64,000 bases of DNA, taken from positions 1,129,501 to 1,193,500 of the forward strand of contig NZ_CP044423.1 of assembly GCF_008824185.1 (NCBI RefSeq), read 5' to 3'. The DNA comes from Paracoccus pantotrophus (GTDB taxonomy: Bacteria; Pseudomonadota; Alphaproteobacteria; Rhodobacterales; Rhodobacteraceae). Positions 44,289 through 55,503 of this stretch are shown here, one piece after another; the stretch's first letter is position 1; each line of letters starts with the position of its first letter. The position numbers were made by a program, and so were the translations under genes. The notes under the pieces were generated by a model. The model was not told the DNA's origin and did no database searches. It saw only the letters and a program-made list of their open reading frames with translations.

Positions 44289-45455
44289 ATGGCCAGACAG
44301 GACTATGTGTTCACCTCGGAATCCGTCTCCGAGGGCCACCCCGACAAGTTGTGCGACCAGATCTCGGACGCGGTGCTCGACGCGCTGCTGGCCGAGGATC
44401 CGGCCGCCCGCGTCGCCTGCGAAACCTTCGCGACGACCGGCACCGTGGTCATCGGGGGCGAGATCGGCCTGACCGACCAGAAGAAGCTGGGCGAATACAT
44501 GGGCCGCATCAGCGAGATCGCCCGCGAGACGATCCGCGACATCGGCTACGAGCAGGAAAAGTTCCACTGGAACACCTGCCATGTCCACAACTACCTGCAC
44601 GAGCAATCCGCCCATATCAGCCAGGGCGTCGACCGCGACGGCGCCGGCGACCAGGGCATCATGTTCGGCTATGCCGTGGACGAGACGCCGGAACTGATGC
44701 CCGCGCCGATCCAATATGCCCACGCGATCCTGCGCCGCCTGGCCGAGGCGCGCAAATCCGGCGCCGAGCCGACGCTGGGCCCGGATGCGAAGTCGCAGCT
44801 GAGCCTGCGCTACGAGAACGGCAAGCCGGTCGAGATCACCAGCCTGGTGCTGTCGCACCAGCACAAGGACGAAAGCCAGAGCTCGGATGACATCCGCGCC
44901 ATCGTCGAGCCCTATATCCGCGAGGTGCTGCCCGCGGAATGGCTGACCGAGAGCACGGAATGGTGGGTGAACCCGACCGGCACCTTCGTGATCGGCGGGC
45001 CGGATGGCGACGCCGGGCTGACCGGGCGCAAGATCATCGTCGATACCTATGGCGGCGCGGCACCGCATGGCGGCGGCGCCTTCTCGGGCAAGGATCCGAC
45101 CAAGGTGGACCGCTCGGCCGCCTATGCCGCGCGCTACCTGGCCAAGAATGTCGTCGCGGCCGGCCTGGCGAAACGTTGCGTGATCCAGCTGTCCTATGCC
45201 ATCGGCGTGGCAAAACCCCTGTCGATCTATGCCGACACCTTCGGCACCAGCGAGATCCCCGAGGCCGAGATCGAGCGCGCCGTCTCGCGGGTCATGGACC
45301 TGACGCCGCGCGGCATCCGCGAACATCTGGCGCTTTGCCGCCCGATCTATCGCCGCACCGCCGCCTATGGCCATTTCGGCCGCAGGCCCGATGCGGATGG
45401 CGGCTTCTCCTGGGAGCGGACCGATCTTGTCGAGGCCCTGAAGCGCGAGTTGTAA
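44289..45455 (+). CDS. metK: S-adenosylmethionine synthetase
   Basis: 388 residues. Makes SAM from methionine and ATP. Conserved blocks: SESVSEGHPDKLCDQISDA at the N-terminus, DGAGDQGIMFGYA, and the GGGAFSGKDPTKVDRSAAY loop. The ATG at 44289 follows the riboswitch, whose GGAGC is the ribosome site. A frame open ten codons further upstream overlaps the riboswitch and is not a start. Downstream lies a head-to-head pair of terminator-like repeats shared with the convergent J-domain gene. Confidence 0.96.
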   Translation: MARQDYVFTSESVSEGHPDKLCDQISDAVLDALLAEDPAARVACETFATTGTVVIGGEIGLTDQKKLGEYMGRISEIARETIRDIGYEQEKFHWNTCHVHNYLHEQSAHISQGVDRDGAGDQGIMFGYAVDETPELMPAPIQYAHAILRRLAEARKSGAEPTLGPDAKSQLSLRYENGKPVEITSLVLSHQHKDESQSSDDIRAIVEPYIREVLPAEWLTESTEWWVNPTGTFVIGGPDGDAGLTGRKIIVDTYGGAAPHGGGAFSGKDPTKVDRSAAYAARYLAKNVVAAGLAKRCVIQLSYAIGVAKPLSIYADTFGTSEIPEAEIERAVSRVMDLTPRGIREHLALCRPIYRRTAAYGHFGRRPDADGGFSWERTDLVEALKREL

Positions 45456-45464
45456 GGCCGCAGG

Positions 45465-45528
45465 GGGGGCTTTGCCCCCGCCGCGCCGGCGCGCGGCTCC
45501 CCCAGGATATTTGGACAAGAAAGAAGCC
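45465..45528 (+). repeat. Dispersed 3'-end repeat, copy 6, full form after metK
   Basis: Hairpin GGGGGC-TTT-GCCCCC (45465-45479), then a spacer and the tail CCCCCAGGATATTTGGACAA followed by GAAAGAAG (45499-45526). It begins ten bases after the metK stop codon. Confidence 0.72.
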
Positions 45529-45541
45529 CAGGCCCCGGCTG

Positions 45542-45616
45542 CTTCTTCCTTGGGCAAATATCCTGCGGGGGAAGCTCGCCGGGCCTGCCCGGCGGGCGCG
45601 GGGGCGCAAAGCCCCC
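45542..45616 (-). repeat. Dispersed 3'-end repeat, copy 7, full form after the J-domain gene
   Basis: CTTCTTCCTTGGGCAAATAT with CCTGCGGGGG (45542-45571) and hairpin GGGGGC-GCAAA-GCCCCC (45600-45616), five bases from the J-domain stop. It is inverted relative to copy 6, so each convergent gene ends in its own copy. Confidence 0.7.
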
Positions 45617-45621
45617 GTCCT

Positions 45622-46248
45622 TCAGTCCTTGAAGCTGCGGCTGTCCTTGATCTGGTCCCAGGCCCAGACCACCTCTTGCAGCCGATCTTCGTCCGAGCGG
45701 TCGCCGCCATTCATGTCGGGATGAAGATCCTTGACCAGGGACTTGTATTGCTTGCGGATCTCGGCGCGGGTCCAGCTGTCCTTGGCCTCGAGGATCTCCA
45801 GCGCCCGGCGCTCGGTCGGCGGCAGCTTGCGCGCGCTGCGGGTGCGCAGTTCGGGATTGGTGCCGTTCGCCCCCAGGATCTCCAGCGGATCGTCGATGCC
45901 GTGGCGCGCCCATTTCTGTTCCTGCGCGGCGCGGCCGAAGGGCTTGGTCGGGCGCTCCCAGACCGTGGCATTGTCCAGGAATTCCTGGAACTCGGCCTCG
46001 GACTGGCCCTGGAAATAGTTCCAGTTCAGGTTGTATTCGCGCACGTGCTCCTTGCAGAACCAATAGTATTCGTCCAGCGCGCGCGGCGATTTCGGCGCGC
46101 GGTACTGGCCGGGCTGGTCGCAGCCCTCCTTGTCGCATTGCCGCGTCGAGGTTTCGAAGGCGCCGGACATGCCGCGCCGGCCCTTGGCCCGGCGTTTCTT
46201 GTCCGAGGCCGCGGAAATGTCGAATCCGAACGGGTCGCTGTTGCTCAT
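45622..46248 (-). CDS. J-domain protein with N-terminal zinc-type cysteines
   Basis: 208 residues. The C-terminal 70 residues form a J domain: ALEILEAKDSWTRAEIRKQYK, the catalytic HPD in DLHPDMNGG, then RLQEVVWAWDQIK. This would stimulate a DnaK-type chaperone. The N-terminal part has CDKEGCDQPG and WFCKEHV, a possible Cys-Cys-Cys-His metal site. No G/F region or classical DnaJ zinc domain, so it is not DnaJ itself. The ATG at 46248 has GGCAGGCAG upstream. It is divergent from bolA, 69 bases away. Confidence 0.85.
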   Translation of the reverse strand: MSNSDPFGFDISAASDKKRRAKGRRGMSGAFETSTRQCDKEGCDQPGQYRAPKSPRALDEYYWFCKEHVREYNLNWNYFQGQSEAEFQEFLDNATVWERPTKPFGRAAQEQKWARHGIDDPLEILGANGTNPELRTRSARKLPPTERRALEILEAKDSWTRAEIRKQYKSLVKDLHPDMNGGDRSDEDRLQEVVWAWDQIKDSRSFKD

Positions 46249-46317
46249 CTGCCTGCCTTGTCCTGAACGGGACAGGCAGTTTAGGCTATTTCGCGGGACA
46301 TGAAAGGGGGCAAGCGC

Positions 46318-46569
46318 ATGATTGCCGACGAGATGCGGAAAAGACTGGCCGAGCTTCAGCCGTCGCGGCTGGACATCATCGACGAAAGCGAAAGCCATCG
46401 CGGCCATGGCGGCTGGCGCGAGGGGGGCGAGACGCATTTCCGCATCCGCATGGCCAGCGCCCGCTTTGCCGGGCTGGGCCATGTCGCGCGGCACCGGCTG
46501 GTGCATGCCGCATTGGGCGACATCGTGCCGCGCATCCATGCGCTTGCGCTGGAACTGGCGGAAAACTGA
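46318..46569 (+). CDS. bolA: BolA family protein
   Basis: 83 residues. Short stress/iron-sulfur-trafficking protein; members pair with monothiol glutaredoxins. The fold signature is in LDIIDESESHRGHGG and the FAGLGHVARHRLVHAALGD helix region, with the invariant His. The ATG at 46318 is preceded by AAAGGGGGCAAGCGC, a clear ribosome site; an ATG six codons upstream lacks one. Confidence 0.92.
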   Translation: MIADEMRKRLAELQPSRLDIIDESESHRGHGGWREGGETHFRIRMASARFAGLGHVARHRLVHAALGDIVPRIHALALELAEN

Positions 46570-46650
46570 CCCGTTAGCGCGCGCAGGCTTGCCGGGCCGA
46601 GGCCCCGGGCGTAGAAGCCCGGAAAGCCGGTAAGCACAAGGAATTTCCCG

Positions 46651-47616
46651 ATGACCTCGCCCAAGGATTTCAACGATCGCATGCTGTCGCTCGGCCTTGC
46701 CCGTGTCAGCGAGGCCGCCGCCCATGCCTCGGCGCGGCTGATCGGCCGCGGCGACGAGAAGGCCGCCGACCAGGCGGCCGTCAACGCGATGCGCGACCAA
46801 CTGAACATGCTCGACATCAAGGGCGTCGTCGTCATCGGCGAGGGCGAGCGGGACGAGGCGCCCATGCTGTTCATCGGCGAGGAGGTCGGCACCGGCCAGG
46901 GCCCGGCGGTCGACATCGCGCTGGACCCGCTGGAAGGCACCACGCTGACCGCCAAGGACATGCCCAACGCCCTGACCGTCATCGCCATGGCGCCGCGCGG
47001 CACGCTGCTGCATGCGCCCGACGTCTACATGGAAAAGCTGGCCATCGGCCCCGGCTATCCCAAGGACGTGGTCAGCCTGGACATGACCCCGTCCGAGCGG
47101 GTGCGGGCGCTGGCCAAGGCCGGCGGCGTCAAGGACAGCGACATCACCGTCTGCATCCTGGAACGGCCCCGGCACGAGGATCTGGTGGCCGAGGTGCGCT
47201 CGACCGGCGCGGCGATCCGGCTGATCACCGATGGCGACGTGGCCGGCGTGATCCATTGCGCCGAGGCCGAACTGACCGGCATCGACATGTACATGGGATC
47301 GGGCGGCGCGCCCGAGGGGGTGCTGGCCGCCTCGGCGCTGAAATGCATGGGCGGGCAGATGTGGGGCAAGCTGCTGTTCCGCAACGACGATGAAAGGGCG
47401 CGCGCCGCCAAGGCCGGCATCACCGACCTGGACCGCGTCTATTCGCGCGACGAAATGGTCACCGCCGACGTGATCTTTGCCGCGACCGGGGTGACGAACG
47501 GCTCGATCGTGGCCGGCGTCAAGCGCGAGCCGCATTACCTGCAGACCGAAACCATCCTGATGCGTTCGAAGACCGGCTCGGTGCGGCGGATGATCTATCG
47601 CAACCCGATCAGGTAA
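46651..47616 (+). CDS. glpX: Class II fructose-1,6-bisphosphatase
   Basis: 321 residues. Gluconeogenic enzyme, GlpX type. Metal-binding motif is DIALDPLEGTT; other conserved pieces are VVIGEGERDEAPML, DVYMEKLAIGPGY and SGGAPEGVLAASALKCMGG. No class I FBPase features. AAGGAATTTCCCG precedes the ATG. It lies between bolA and recJ on the same strand and probably has its own promoter. If the organism fixes CO2, it could also take part in the Calvin cycle, but no such genes are adjacent. Confidence 0.95.
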   Translation: MTSPKDFNDRMLSLGLARVSEAAAHASARLIGRGDEKAADQAAVNAMRDQLNMLDIKGVVVIGEGERDEAPMLFIGEEVGTGQGPAVDIALDPLEGTTLTAKDMPNALTVIAMAPRGTLLHAPDVYMEKLAIGPGYPKDVVSLDMTPSERVRALAKAGGVKDSDITVCILERPRHEDLVAEVRSTGAAIRLITDGDVAGVIHCAEAELTGIDMYMGSGGAPEGVLAASALKCMGGQMWGKLLFRNDDERARAAKAGITDLDRVYSRDEMVTADVIFAATGVTNGSIVAGVKREPHYLQTETILMRSKTGSVRRMIYRNPIR

Positions 47617-47667
47617 GCCTTGGCGGACGGGGTTGAACCGCGGGCGGTCATGGGGGATGAAGCCCGC

Positions 47668-49410
47668 ATGACCGCCTTTCTTTCCGTAGAATCTTCGCTG
47701 ACCGGCCGCCTCTGGCGCGGTCCCGATGCCATGCTGGAACGCGCCGCCGAGGCGCTGGCCCAGGACAGCCGCCTGCCGCTGCCCGTCAGCCGTGTGTTGG
47801 CCGCGCGCGGCGTGCCCGCGCATGAGGCGCCGCTTTACCTCGATCCCAAGCTGCGCGACCTGCTGCCCGACCCCTCGGACCTGCGCGACATGGACAAGGC
47901 CGCCGAGCGGCTGGTCGCCGCGGTGCTGGCCGGCCAGCGCATCGCCATCTTCGCCGATTACGACGTGGATGGCGGCGCCTCGGCCGCATTGCTGCTGGAC
48001 TGGCTGCGCCGGCAGGGGCGCGACGCCACGCTCTATATTCCCGACCGCATCGACGAAGGTTACGGCCCGAACGCCCCGGCCATCGCGGCGCTGTCGCGAG
48101 ATCACGACCTGATCGTTTGCGTCGATTGCGGCACGCTCAGCTTTGATGCCTTGGCGGCCTCGACCTGCGACGTGATCGTGCTGGACCACCACCAGGGCGG
48201 CGAAACCCTGCCGCCGGTACTGGCGGTGGTGAACCCGAATCGCGCCGACGAGGATGGCAGCCTGGGCCATCTCTGTGCCGCCGGCGTGGTGTTCCTGACG
48301 CTGGTGCGCTGCAACGGCCTGCTGCGGCGGGGCGGCCATGCGCAGCCCGACCTGATCCCGCTGCTCGACCTGGTGGCGCTGGCGACGGTGGCCGACGTGG
48401 CGCCGCTGGTGGGGGTGAACCGCGCCTTCGTGCGGCAGGGGCTGCTGATCATGGCCCGGCGCGAGCGCCCCGGCCTGGTGGCGCTGTCGGACGTGGCGCG
48501 GCTCGATTCGGCGCCGAATGCCTTTCACCTGGGCTTCCTTTTGGGGCCGCGCATCAATGCGGGCGGCCGTGTCGGCCGCGCCGACCTGGGGGCGCTGTGC
48601 CTGTCCTGCACCGACAGCCGGCAGGCCGAGCGGCTGGCGGCCGAGCTGGACGCGCTGAACCGCGACCGCCGCGCCATCGAAGCCGCCGTGCGCGACGAGG
48701 CGCTGGCCCAGGTCGAGGCCCGCGTCAGCGACGGCCTGGTCGCCTGGGCGGCGGGCGAGGGCTGGCATCCCGGCGTCGTCGGCATCGTCGCCGCGCGGCT
48801 GAAAGAGGCGACCGGCTTGCCCGCGGTGGTGATCGGGGTGGATGGCGGCATCGGCAAGGGCTCGGCCCGCTCGGTGCCCGGCGTGGACCTGGGCCGCGCC
48901 ATCCAGCGCCTTTCGGCCGAGGGGCTGCTGCTGAAGGGCGGCGGGCATGCCATGGCGGCCGGGCTGACCGTCGAGGAGGCCAGGATCCCCGCGGCCATGG
49001 AGCGCCTGTCGCAACTGCTCTCGCGCGAGATGGCCGAGCGTCCCGGCGCGGGCGAGCTGCGTATCTCGGGGCTTCTGGATCCCGCGGGCGCCACGGTCGA
49101 GCTGATGCAGATGCTGGAGCGCGCCGGCCCCTTCGGCCAGGCCGCGCCGGCACCGCGCTTTGCCTTCGCCGAGCAGCTGATCGACAGCACCGGGGCGATG
49201 GGCGACAGCCACCTGCGCCTGCGCTTCCGCAGCCCCGGCAGCCCGGTCCTGGAGGCGGTAGCCTGGGGCGCGATGAACGGCCCGCTGGGCCCCGCTCTGC
49301 TGGGCGCGAGGGGGCGTCGCTTCCACCTGGCGGGCAAGCTGGAACTCACGCAATGGGGCGGGCGCGAGCGGGTGCGGCTGCGCCTGGATGACGCCGCGCC
49401 GGTGGGCTGA
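47668..49410 (+). CDS. recJ: Single-stranded-DNA-specific exonuclease RecJ
   Basis: 580 residues, 5'-3' exonuclease for recombination and mismatch repair. DHH-family motifs: FADYDVDGGASAALL, CVDCGT, LDHHQGGETLP (the DHH motif), and DHHA1-type GKGSARSVPG with LKGGGHAMAAGLTV near the C-terminal half. An OB fold follows. The ATG at 47668 has GGGGGATGAAG upstream; the frame opens 16 codons earlier without a better site. Followed by tRNA-Glu. Confidence 0.94.
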   Translation: MTAFLSVESSLTGRLWRGPDAMLERAAEALAQDSRLPLPVSRVLAARGVPAHEAPLYLDPKLRDLLPDPSDLRDMDKAAERLVAAVLAGQRIAIFADYDVDGGASAALLLDWLRRQGRDATLYIPDRIDEGYGPNAPAIAALSRDHDLIVCVDCGTLSFDALAASTCDVIVLDHHQGGETLPPVLAVVNPNRADEDGSLGHLCAAGVVFLTLVRCNGLLRRGGHAQPDLIPLLDLVALATVADVAPLVGVNRAFVRQGLLIMARRERPGLVALSDVARLDSAPNAFHLGFLLGPRINAGGRVGRADLGALCLSCTDSRQAERLAAELDALNRDRRAIEAAVRDEALAQVEARVSDGLVAWAAGEGWHPGVVGIVAARLKEATGLPAVVIGVDGGIGKGSARSVPGVDLGRAIQRLSAEGLLLKGGGHAMAAGLTVEEARIPAAMERLSQLLSREMAERPGAGELRISGLLDPAGATVELMQMLERAGPFGQAAPAPRFAFAEQLIDSTGAMGDSHLRLRFRSPGSPVLEAVAWGAMNGPLGPALLGARGRRFHLAGKLELTQWGGRERVRLRLDDAAPVG

Positions 49411-49460
49411 GCCCCCGCCGCCGGCCAGGAAAAAACTTTGGCATGATGTGATTTTTCCGC

Positions 49461-49489
49461 TTGCAGCCCCGCGGCAGAGAACCTAAATA
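49461..49489 (+). promoter_or_regulatory. Promoter of tRNA-Glu
   Basis: TTGCAG (49461-49466), exact 17-base spacer, TAAATA (49484-49489), 44 bases before the tRNA. The best -35/-10 match in the window outside the FNR region. Confidence 0.75.
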
Positions 49490-49533
49490 CCGCCCCACGC
49501 CGCAGGGCAAGACCCGGCGGATACAGAAAAAGT

Positions 49534-49608
49534 GGCCCGTTCGTCTATCGGTTAGGACGTCAGGTTTTCAACCTGAAAAGAGGGGTTCGACTCCCCTACG
49601 GGCTGCCA
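49534..49608 (+). tRNA. tRNA-Glu, anticodon TTC
   Basis: Acceptor GGCCCGT pairs with ACGGGCT (first pair G-U), discriminator G, encoded CCA at 49606-49608. Anticodon arm CAGGT-TTTCAAC-type with anticodon TTC; T arm AGGGG-TTCGACT-CCCCT. The variable and D regions are normal for tRNA-Glu. Confidence 0.95.
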
Positions 49609-50196
49609 CTTCCTCTTTTCATCAGCATGGCTTTCCAACCCTGGGGCGGACAAGGCGCCGCGCCGCGACCGCGATGAGCGTTCGGTCGTGCACAGGCCCT
49701 GCCAAAACTGCGATCCCAAATCCCAGGGCCCTGCTGCGCGTTCCCGCGACGGCAGGTCCATACGGCCCCTCCAACAGGTTGCCGACAAAGGATCTTGCGC
49801 CCGTTCGGTGAGGGAATTGGTCCCCAATCTGGCCCAACTCGGCCGGAAATTCGGGTTTTCCGGGCCATTTGGAGGCGCGTTTCCCGGCTTCCAAAGCCAG
49901 GTCGCGATACTCGGGCGATTTTTCAGCGGCCTGTCAAACCGCCAGGTTGCGGATCGTCCGCGCGGGCGGCCGCGGCGACCGTATCAGGCAATGGATGCCC
50001 AGGCCGAAGGTTTGCCACCCCTGCCGATCCGGCCTGGACGAACGCGCGATCCCGCATCTGTGCTGCGGAGCCGCGCATGATCCCGCTCGGCAAGCTGGCC
50101 GAGTGGCCACCGGCACTCCTGCCCGGAAAGGCCGGGCAGCGGTCGTGTTAGGGAACCGGGGGCAGCATGAGGCCCCCGAACAACCCCATCCCGGCG
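49609..50196. other. Long stretch without recognisable gene between tRNA-Glu and carB
   Basis: 588 bases. Several overlapping short frames on both strands, none with a recognisable protein or convincing ribosome site. Composition is slightly less G/C-rich than the flanks around 49780-49930. Two hairpins are near carB: CTGCCCGG/CCGGGCAG (50119-50139) and GGGGGC/GCCCCC (50158-50176). I see no integrase, attachment-site duplicate or insertion sequence. Confidence 0.5.
50119..50139 (-). terminator. Hairpin downstream of carB
   Basis: CTGCCCGG-AAAGG-CCGGGCAG, an eight-pair perfect stem 58 bases beyond the carB stop. A second GGGGGC/GCCCCC stem lies between it and carB. No T-run on the minus strand, so possibly a factor-dependent or processing site. 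Confidence 0.45.
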
Positions 50197-53529
<3,333 letters not shown>

Positions 53530-53669
53530 GGCGGTCCCCAGGGCTAGCGGCTGATAAATCGTCCGGGGTTATAGCCATGGCGGGCGAAGTCGCAAGGGTC
53601 CGCGCCGCCCGCCCGGCCAAAAATCCGCGGCCATGGCAAGGGGCAGCGCCGATCCTGCGCCGCCCTGCC

Positions 53670-53704
53670 CTTCTTCGTTCCCCCAATACCCATGCGGCCG
53701 CGCA
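53670..53704 (-). repeat. Dispersed 3'-end repeat, copy 8 (near-identical to 21964-21998)
   Basis: Second copy of the 35-base element with AATACCCATGCGGCCGCGCA, located just 3' of the YqhA-type gene and upstream of carB. Confidence 0.65.
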
Positions 53705-53718
53705 GCCGGCCCAAGGGT

Positions 53719-54243
53719 TCAGGCCTGGGACGCCTTGGCCTTCTTCAGCGTCTTGCCATGGCTCGCGATCCAGTCCATCGCCGCCAGCAGCACGCCCGAG
53801 ACCACGAAGACCAGGTGGATCACCACCATCCAGCGGATCTGTTCAGGGGCATATTTGCCGACATCCATGAACACCTTCAGCAGGTGGATGCCCGAAATCG
53901 CCACGATCGAGGCCACCAGCTTCAGCTTCAGCGCCGAGAAATCCACCTCGCCCTGCCACTCCGGCCGGTCCTCGTGTTCGCTCAGGTCCATGCGGCTGAC
54001 GAAATTCTCGTAGCCGGAAAAGATCACGATCAGCAGAAGGTTCGCCGCCAGGCTCAGGTCGATCAGCGCCAGCACCCCCAGCACCGCATCGTTGACCGTC
54101 ATCACCGGCAGGATGCCGATCAGATGCCAAAGCTCCAGCGCAAAGACCCAAAGCAGGATGAGCAGCGACAGCGCCAGACCGACATAGATCGGCGCCATCA
54201 TCCAGCGGCTGGCGAAAAGGCTGCGTTCGAGAAGGCGTTCCAT
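53719..54243 (-). CDS. YqhA/UPF0114 family membrane protein
   Basis: 174 residues, four membrane helices (about 15-40, 52-76, 108-128, 138-158), the TIGR00645/YqhA family of unknown function. The conserved stretch FSGYENFVSRMD and the LKLKLVASIVAISGIHLLK segment identify it. A monocistronic gene on the minus strand between zapA and carB. No function is known to me. Confidence 0.88.
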   Translation of the reverse strand: MERLLERSLFASRWMMAPIYVGLALSLLILLWVFALELWHLIGILPVMTVNDAVLGVLALIDLSLAANLLLIVIFSGYENFVSRMDLSEHEDRPEWQGEVDFSALKLKLVASIVAISGIHLLKVFMDVGKYAPEQIRWMVVIHLVFVVSGVLLAAMDWIASHGKTLKKAKASQA

Positions 54244-54338
54244 GAATGCTCCTGAATGGATGGTCGGCCCGCGCTATACAGCCAGGACCGCACCGGCCAA
54301 AAGGGGGCACGGGCGCGCACCCCGGCCCCGAGCCCGCC

Positions 54339-54376
54339 GTTTCACCGTTTCTGAATATCCTCCGCACTCGGCGGGG
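54339..54376 (-). repeat. Dispersed 3'-end repeat, copy 9, degenerate
   Basis: GTTTCACCGTTTCTGAATAT followed by CCTCCGCACTCGGCGGGG, eight bases 3' of the zapA stop. The GAATATCC core and CCGC/GCGG arms remain. Confidence 0.45.
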
Positions 54377-54383
54377 CCGGCGC

Positions 54384-54746
54384 TCAATCCGCCAGCTGGT
54401 CTTCGGCCTTCTGCGCCAAGGCCTCGGCCCGCGCGGCAAGTTCGGCCATGGCCTCGCCCAGGCTTTCGGGCACTACCGGCACCTCGACGCGCTGCGGATT
54501 GGCCTTCAGCCGCGCCAGTTCGCGCTCCAGCGAGGCCAGGCGATCCTCCAGCGCCGAGGTCCGATCGGCCAGCATCAGCCCCGACAGCAGCAGAAGCCGC
54601 GGCTCGGGCATCCGGCCTGCCTGCTCCAGAATCACCCGCGCCTCGGCATCCAGCAGGCCGGCGGCGCGCTTGAGCAGCCGCTCCTCGCCCTCCTGGCAGG
54701 CCAGGGTATAGGACTTGTGCCCGATCGAGAAATCCACTTCCGCCAT
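54384..54746 (-). CDS. zapA: Cell division protein ZapA
   Basis: 120 residues. Cross-links FtsZ filaments at the division ring. The N-terminal ZapA fold shows VDFSIGHKSYTLACQEGEERLL, and a C-terminal coiled coil (about 60-115, ALEDRLASLERELARLK) allows tetramerisation. It starts three bases after the stop of an upstream coiled-coil gene, so the two are an operon. Confidence 0.9.
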   Translation of the reverse strand: MAEVDFSIGHKSYTLACQEGEERLLKRAAGLLDAEARVILEQAGRMPEPRLLLLSGLMLADRTSALEDRLASLERELARLKANPQRVEVPVVPESLGEAMAELAARAEALAQKAEDQLAD

Positions 54747-54749
54747 GGT

Positions 54750-55316
54750 TCAGCCCCTTTCTCCGTCCAGCCCCGCATCGGCATGCTCGGCCATTCCGGT
54801 CGGGCCCGGCGCCGGCGTATCCCCCGAAACGCCCGCGTCGGAGGCGGGGGCTTCGATCATGCGGTCCAGCGCATCGACGATCTCGCCCATCTGCGCGACC
54901 TCGGCAGCGCGGGCGGCGCGCAGCGATTCGATCTCAGCCTCCAGCGCGCGGCGGGCCTCGTCCGGTGCCCCGTCCCCCTGCCGCGCCGCGATCAGCGCGC
55001 GGTTTGCCTCGGTCAGCGCCTCGTTGGCGGCCGAGAGCCGCGCGGCCTCCTCGCCCGCCTCGACCAGGCGCCGATGCGCCTCGGCCAGCCTCTGCTCGCA
55101 GGTGGAAAGCGTGTCGGACTGGCGCGCGTGCAGGGCGGCAAGCTCTTGCGAAAGGCGGCGGTTTTCGGCCTGGAGCTCGTGCAGCTGCAAGGCGGCATCC
55201 GCATCCGCCGGAACGGGCTGCGGGGCTTGCCGGGCCGCGGCGCGGTCCAGGAACTGGTCGATCCGGTCCAGCGCCGCGATCAGCCGCTTTTCGCTGAGGT
55301 TCAGGTCATCTCTCAT
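54750..55316 (-). CDS. Coiled-coil protein of unknown function co-transcribed with zapA
   Basis: 188 residues, no signal peptide or membrane helix. Residues about 8-25 form a short helix (LSEKRLIAALDRIDQFLDRA), then heptad-like coiled coil from about 45 to 155 (LHELQAENRRLSQELAALHA and ALEAEIESLRAARAAEVAQM), and an acidic, Gly/Pro-rich disordered tail. I do not recognise a named family. The ATG at 55316 is 25 codons inside the longest frame and precedes the better-structured part. Three bases separate it from zapA. It is divergent from hisB. A ZapB-like partner of ZapA is an inference from location and coiled-coil character only. Confidence 0.75.
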   Translation of the reverse strand: MRDDLNLSEKRLIAALDRIDQFLDRAAARQAPQPVPADADAALQLHELQAENRRLSQELAALHARQSDTLSTCEQRLAEAHRRLVEAGEEAARLSAANEALTEANRALIAARQGDGAPDEARRALEAEIESLRAARAAEVAQMGEIVDALDRMIEAPASDAGVSGDTPAPGPTGMAEHADAGLDGERG

Positions 55317-55503
55317 CGGCCAGGATCCTTTCGGGTCGCTTGTCCTCGGGGCTCGCCTTCCACTTTTCGCATTGCCCCGGCCATATGACAAGAACGGGCG
55401 GGAGGCGGCGGGGTTTCCCGCCGGGGCCTGCGGCGCCGCATCGGCTTTTCAGCCGCCGGAACGGACCCTATAAGGCGGCAAGCCTGCATGAGGAGAGGAC
55501 GCG

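Noticed and set aside
49688..50080. A 130-codon open frame after tRNA-Glu considered as a hypothetical protein
   Set aside because: No ribosome site, no recognisable fold, and overlapping frames of similar length occur on both strands, as is usual in high-GC non-coding DNA.
54244..54383. Possible 6S RNA near zapA
   Set aside because: The locus is right in some bacteria, but the 140 bases hold no long bulged stem and are mostly accounted for by a repeat and the YqhA start region.
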